From positions 1 through 14,027 of the forward strand of contig JAAZBW010000472.1 in the NCBI GenBank assembly GCA_012513625.1: a DNA stretch of 14,027 bases, in the 5' to 3' direction. The position numbers were made by a program, and so were the translations under genes. The notes beneath the pieces are model-generated. The model was not told where the DNA came from and searched no databases. It saw nothing but the letters and a program-made list of their open reading frames with translations. This stretch comes from Actinomycetales bacterium (GTDB lineage Bacteria > Actinomycetota > Actinomycetes > Actinomycetales > Actinomycetaceae). Of the stretch, positions 12,560-14,027 are shown in pieces. Position 1 is the stretch's first letter. Every line of letters begins with the position of its first letter.

Positions 12560-14027
12560 GTGGAGAGTGAGGCGCGCATGTTCGTGGCGGAGGGCAGGAT
12601 CGGGTGGTCCGCATCGGACGTGAGCGCCGCTGCGGAGTGCGAGTACGCGCTCCTGCGCCAGCTCGATTACCGGCTCGGACGCGCCACCCCGATCGACGCG
12701 CGGGAGGATCCGCTCCTGGAGCACATCGCGCGCCTCGGCGATCGTCACGAGGCCGAGGTCCTCGCTCAGATGGAGCGCCACTCCCCCGTCATCCGGCTCA
12801 GCCACGCCAGCCCGCCCCTCACGCACGAGTCCCGCACCGAGGCCGCGGCAACCACGCTGGAAGTCCTTCGGGACGCGGGGGGTGCGGGAGACGTCGTCGT
12901 CTATCAGGCCGCCTTCTACGACGGTGAGTTCTTCGGCTACGCCGACTTCCTCGAACGCACCCCGGACGGGTGGCGGGTGTGTGACGCCAAGCTCGCCCGC
13001 GAGGCCAAGCCGCACGCGTTGCTGCAGCTCGGCGGGTACGCGGCGCAGCTCGAGGGGCTCGGCCTGCGCGTGGCCCCCACCGTCTCGCTCCTGCTCGGGG
13101 ACGGCCGCCGTGAGAACTTCCGCACCTCGGACGTGGTGCCGGTCTTCCGCGAGCGCGAGGCCGCCCTGCGCACGTTGCTCACCACCCACCTCGACGGCGG
13201 AACCCCCCTTGCGTGGGGCGATGACGGTGGCGCGGTGGCGTGCGGGAGGTGCGCGGAGTGCGAACACGCGGCCACGCTGGCGAACGACCTGGTGCTGGTG
13301 GCAGGCATGCGGATGGACCAGCGCCGGAAGTTGCGGGCGGCGGGAATCGTGACTCTGGAGGACCTGGCGGGGGCGGCGCGGCGCCCGGACGGCATGGCGC
13401 GGGCGGTGTTCGAGAAGCTGCGCGCGCAGGCGCAGCTGCAGTGGCGGCAGCTTTCCGGCGGGGAGGGTGCGCCCGTGGAGTACGAACTCGTGGAGGCGGC
13501 TCCCGCCACACTCGCGCTCCTCCCGGCGCCCTCGGCAGGGGACCTGTTCTTCGATTTTGAGGGCGATCCGATATACCACGAGTCCGACCCCACGCGGATT
13601 GGGCTCGAATACCTGTGGGGAATGATGGACCCGGCCGGTACGTACCGGGCCCTGTGGGCGCACAGCCGCGCGGGTGAGCGCCTCGCGTTCCGGCAGTTCA
13701 TGGGGCTCGTGGCGGAACGGCGGGCCGCGTACCCGGACATGCACATCTACCACTACGCCGCCTACGAGGTGAGCGCGCTGAAGCGAATCGCCATGAGGTA
13801 CCAGCTGCTCGAGAAGGAACTCGACGATCTGCTCCGTTCCGAGGTGTTCGTGGACCTCTACGCCACGGTGAGGGGCTCGGTCCGAGTCTCGGCCCCCTCG
13901 TACAGCATCAAGAAGCTCGAGCCCCTCTACATGGGCGAACACCTCCGATCCGACGGCGAGGGTGCCGTTGCGGAGGGCGCCGACTCCGTGGTGGCGTACC
14001 ACGAGTTCCGTGAGATGCGGGGCCGCG
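12560..14027 (+). CDS. TM0106-family RecB-like nuclease, 5' part (runs off window)
   Basis: About 489 residues are present and the frame is open at the window end, so the gene is truncated by the window. The GTG at 12560 has GGAGG five bases upstream. An ATG at 12578 in the same frame is an alternative. The first nuclease domain shows the RecB motifs: H63 (LGDRHEAEVL), D129 (GYADFLER), D142-x-K144 (VCDAKLA) and Q156LGGY (LLQLGGYAAQLEGL). CGRCAEC (C228, C231, C234) follows, like a metal- or cluster-binding site, then a helix-hairpin-helix-like segment (RRKLRAAGIVTLEDLAG). A second, RNase-H-like domain begins LFFDFEGDP (D332, E334), then GLEYLWGMMD. This is the TM0106 family, in which many actinobacterial members continue into a helicase. 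DNA or RNA processing or repair is the expected role. The substrate is unknown. Confidence 0.88.
   Translation, partial: MESEARMFVAEGRIGWSASDVSAAAECEYALLRQLDYRLGRATPIDAREDPLLEHIARLGDRHEAEVLAQMERHSPVIRLSHASPPLTHESRTEAAATTLEVLRDAGGAGDVVVYQAAFYDGEFFGYADFLERTPDGWRVCDAKLAREAKPHALLQLGGYAAQLEGLGLRVAPTVSLLLGDGRRENFRTSDVVPVFREREAALRTLLTTHLDGGTPLAWGDDGGAVACGRCAECEHAATLANDLVLVAGMRMDQRRKLRAAGIVTLEDLAGAARRPDGMARAVFEKLRAQAQLQWRQLSGGEGAPVEYELVEAAPATLALLPAPSAGDLFFDFEGDPIYHESDPTRIGLEYLWGMMDPAGTYRALWAHSRAGERLAFRQFMGLVAERRAAYPDMHIYHYAAYEVSALKRIAMRYQLLEKELDDLLRSEVFVDLYATVRGSVRVSAPSYSIKKLEPLYMGEHLRSDGEGAVAEGADSVVAYHEFREMRGR

Noticed and set aside
12530..14002. 490-codon minus-strand open frame
   Set aside because: It is antisense to the RecB-like nuclease, whose domain motifs are unmistakable on the plus strand.

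Overview
The window is high-GC DNA from an actinomycete-type bacterium. The strongest pointer is an RpfB-type resuscitation-promoting factor with DUF348 repeats, a G5 domain and a C-terminal Rpf lytic domain. Remnants of a mycobacterial-style inositol-3-phosphate synthase and a Rv2449c/Rv2953-like saccharopine-dehydrogenase-fold protein agree with this. I cannot fix the genus.

Region 1 (1-2465) holds two divergent genes. One encodes a single-pass membrane protein with coiled coils and a Cys-rich C-terminal tail (minus strand). The other encodes a membrane-anchored DEDDh 3'-5' exonuclease ending in a CCHC zinc knuckle (plus strand). Region 2 (2552-4340) is a tight three-gene operon: Xre repressor, ImmA/IrrE zinc protease and PIN-like nuclease. 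Consecutive genes overlap by 4 bp, palindromes lie at the promoter, and a perfect hairpin lies just inside the second gene. This is the best candidate in the window for a toxin-antitoxin or defence module.

Region 3 (4341-5791) is a decay zone. It holds a 16-bp palindrome, a perfect 23-bp inverted repeat, the 3' remnant of a GH3 glycosidase gene, and an inositol-3-phosphate synthase pseudogene with two internal deletions. Region 4 (5792-7416) has the saccharopine-dehydrogenase-like gene and, divergent from it, a small acidic protein of unknown role.

Region 5 (7417-9702) carries two divergent PIN toxin-antitoxin pairs, Phd/PIN on the minus strand and RHH/PIN on the plus strand. They share a palindrome-rich control region and are flanked by repeat-bearing non-coding DNA. 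Region 6 (9703-14027) looks like housekeeping sequence: rpfB; a convergent gene encoding three fused RidA domains, separated from rpfB by a bidirectional terminator; and the 5' part of a TM0106-family RecB-like nuclease gene that runs off the window.

Three PIN-domain proteins within 5.5 kb, intergenic repeats and two pseudogenes suggest that about 2.5-9.5 kb is an accessory, rearrangement-prone stretch between more conserved genes. All start sites are inferred from ribosome binding sites and reading frames seen in the sequence. No searches were run.
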